From assembly GCA_002401655.1 (NCBI GenBank), contig NVTT01000032.1, positions 1-6,691 of the forward strand: DNA of 6,691 nt, in the 5' to 3' direction. Every line of letters begins with the position of its first letter. Position 1 is the first letter of the stretch. Of this stretch, positions 5,852-6,691 are shown one piece after another. The position numbers were made by a program, and so were the translations under genes. This DNA is from Gammaproteobacteria bacterium. Lineage in GTDB: Bacteria > Pseudomonadota > Gammaproteobacteria > Enterobacterales > Kangiellaceae. The notes beneath the pieces were generated by a model. That model searched no databases. It was not told the origin of the DNA and worked only from the letters and a program-made list of their open reading frames with translations.

Positions 5852-6098
5852 GTCTATTTTCTTTATTAAATTCATTAAGTTATGTTGTTTATAATCTTTG
5901 GGTTAAACTATGAATTAGTAATGTTTAAGCCTGTAGTAAACTTGTATAAATTAACTGTTTTGATGGTTTTAGCTATTATTAACTCTTTTATACATGTTTA
6001 TTTCAATTTTAGATTCATTTTCTAATAGTTAAGTTATGATTATAGAATGTTTTCAAGTTGGATAATTTTAGATTAATTTAGCCTGTTTTTAATTAACC

Positions 6099-6107
6099 TG
6101 TGGATCA
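6099..6107 (-). promoter_or_regulatory. Degenerate DnaA box upstream of dnaA (TGATCCACA)
   Basis: TGTGGATCA on the + strand; one mismatch, at the second base, from TTATCCACA. It overlaps a GATC site and lies about 80 bp before dnaA, where DnaA binding could repress its own gene. Confidence 0.5.
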
Positions 6108-6136
6108 ATAAGCAATTTCATTATAAACTTGTCAAT

Positions 6137-6145
6137 CTTTACACA
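6137..6145 (+). promoter_or_regulatory. Degenerate DnaA box in dnaA promoter region (CTTTACACA)
   Basis: One mismatch, at the first base, from TTWTNCACA. It lies just upstream of the TATAAT hexamer at 6157-6162, in the position of the -35 region, so bound DnaA would compete with RNA polymerase. Confidence 0.4.
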
Positions 6146-6156
6146 GAATCATTAAT

Positions 6157-6162
6157 TATAAT
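6157..6162 (+). promoter_or_regulatory. Probable -10 element of dnaA (TATAAT)
   Basis: A perfect TATAAT lies 24 nt before the dnaA ATG. No good -35 stands 16-18 nt upstream: TTGTCA (6129-6134) is 22 nt away and TTTACA (6138-6143) is 13 nt away. The leader would be short, about 17 nt, and no clear Shine-Dalgarno was seen in it. Confidence 0.4.
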
Positions 6163-6186
6163 CATCGGATCGTTAATAACTCTAAT

Positions 6187-6691
6187 ATGTGGAATTTGTG
6201 TCAAAAACATTTGCAAGATGAATTACCCCCAACAGAATTCAGTACGTGGATCCGTCCGCTTAAAGCTACAACTGAAAACAATCATCTTCACATTATTGCT
6301 CCCAATCGTTTTGTTTTGGATTGGGTAAAAGAAAAATATTTGGAAACAATTCAATCAGTCTTAAAAAATAATATTGAAGGGCAAATTAAGATTTCTCTAG
6401 ATATTACTGATCATAAAAGTGTTCACCTGCAAGTATCGGATAATTCTTCGATTGATCGTGGTAAACAGTTCAATCGGTTTTCGAATAGCAAAACCATCCG
6501 AAATTCTAATGCTGTAAAAAGCAATTTAAATCAGACCTTTAATTTCGATACTTTTGTTCAGGGAAAAAGTAACCAATTGGCGATGGCGGCGGCTGAGCAA
6601 GTTTCAATTAACCCAGGTACAGCTTATAATCCTCTTTTTATTTACGGCGGTGTTGGTTTAGGCAAAACACATTTAATGCAAGCTATTGGCA
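6187..6691 (+). CDS. dnaA: Chromosomal replication initiator protein DnaA (5' part)
   Basis: DnaA binds DnaA boxes at the origin, opens the duplex as an ATP-bound oligomer and helps load the DnaB helicase. The window holds the first 168 codons; the gene continues past the right edge. Domain I (1 to about 75) contains [17 protein letters not shown] (9-25) and [10 protein letters not shown] (38-47). Trp2, Glu17 and Phe42 align with E. coli Trp6, Glu21 and Phe46, the residues used for self-association and DnaB contact. A variable Asn/Ser/Lys-rich linker (domain II) spans about 76-116. Domain III begins at [15 protein letters not shown] (118-132), with Walker A GGVGLGKT at 154-161. The ATG at 6187 is chosen because Trp2 aligns with the family; it omits four residues present in E. 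coli. The Shine-Dalgarno is weak, which may limit expression. Confidence 0.97.
   Translation, partial: MWNLCQKHLQDELPPTEFSTWIRPLKATTENNHLHIIAPNRFVLDWVKEKYLETIQSVLKNNIEGQIKISLDITDHKSVHLQVSDNSSIDRGKQFNRFSNSKTIRNSNAVKSNLNQTFNFDTFVQGKSNQLAMAAAEQVSINPGTAYNPLFIYGGVGLGKTHLMQAIG

Larger units (their letters stand above)
5514..6186. other. oriC: Candidate chromosomal replication origin (oriC) between rpmH and dnaA
   Basis: This stretch has no plausible gene and is extremely A+T-rich, with T favoured on the + strand. It contains a perfect DnaA box (5655-5663), a TTATACACA box (5843-5851) and three one-mismatch boxes (5771-5779, 6099-6107, 6137-6145). There is also a tandem CTAGTTTTTT repeat and two inverted repeats. 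Pseudomonas places oriC between rpmH and dnaA, whereas enterics and Vibrio have it near mnmG. The absence of mnmG next to mnmE here means the alternative site cannot be excluded. Only four GATC sites are present (5806, 5830, 6103, 6168), so SeqA/Dam-type control is not suggested. No clear IHF or Fis site was recognised. Confidence 0.55.

Noticed and set aside
6005..6074. Direct repeat AATTTTAGATT at 6005-6015 and 6064-6074
   Set aside because: An 11-bp match in such A+T-rich DNA is expected by chance and no spacing pattern or further copy supports it.
6129..6162. TTGTCA plus TATAAT as a complete dnaA promoter
   Set aside because: The spacer is 22 nt, too long for sigma70; only the -10 was kept, at low confidence.
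5514..6186. CRISPR array, tRNA or small RNA gene in the intergenic region
   Set aside because: No regularly spaced repeats, cloverleaf or G+C-rich structured segment was seen.
6188..6196. TGTGGAATT at the start of dnaA as a DnaA box
   Set aside because: It differs at two positions from the consensus and is explained by coding for the conserved Trp2.

Overview
The window is the dnaA-proximal segment of a chromosome from a low-G+C gammaproteobacterium. The RpmH, RnpA, YidC, MnmE and DnaA proteins all read as gammaproteobacterial, and rpmH-rnpA-yidD-yidC-mnmE running away from a divergent dnaA is the classic arrangement. The genus cannot be fixed from the sequence alone; a marine-type gammaproteobacterium is a guess. 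No gene here belongs to a novel defence or metabolic system. The points of interest are the long rpmH-dnaA intergenic region, which looks like a replication origin, and a disrupted gene at the left edge.

Left edge (1-1270): the first ~92 bases seem to be the end of foreign DNA, probably an IS200/IS605-type element, carrying a perfect 8-bp hairpin. It cuts off the 3' part of a minus-strand membrane sensor gene, of which about 143 native residues remain. Divergent from this fragment is an intact doxX-family gene of the HvfX/BufD type, without the usual bufferin partner genes.

Middle (1271-5373, minus strand): five genes lie head to tail with gaps of 22-60 nt, in transcription order rpmH (L34), rnpA (RNase P protein), yidD, yidC and mnmE. 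rpmH is only 44 codons long. The operon joins ribosome synthesis, tRNA 5' maturation, membrane-protein insertion and tRNA wobble modification. Start codons are varied: ATG for rpmH and yidC, TTG for rnpA, GTG for yidD and mnmE. A strong sigma70-type promoter with a G+C-rich discriminator lies about 105 nt upstream of rpmH. mnmG is not beside mnmE here; doxX converges on mnmE instead.

Right (5374-6691): 813 bp without a gene, very A+T-rich and T-rich on the + strand. It holds one perfect DnaA box, one TTATACACA box and three one-mismatch boxes, two inverted repeats and a tandem 10-bp repeat. This fits an oriC of the type found between rpmH and dnaA in Pseudomonas. dnaA starts at 6187 and runs off the window just after its Walker A motif.
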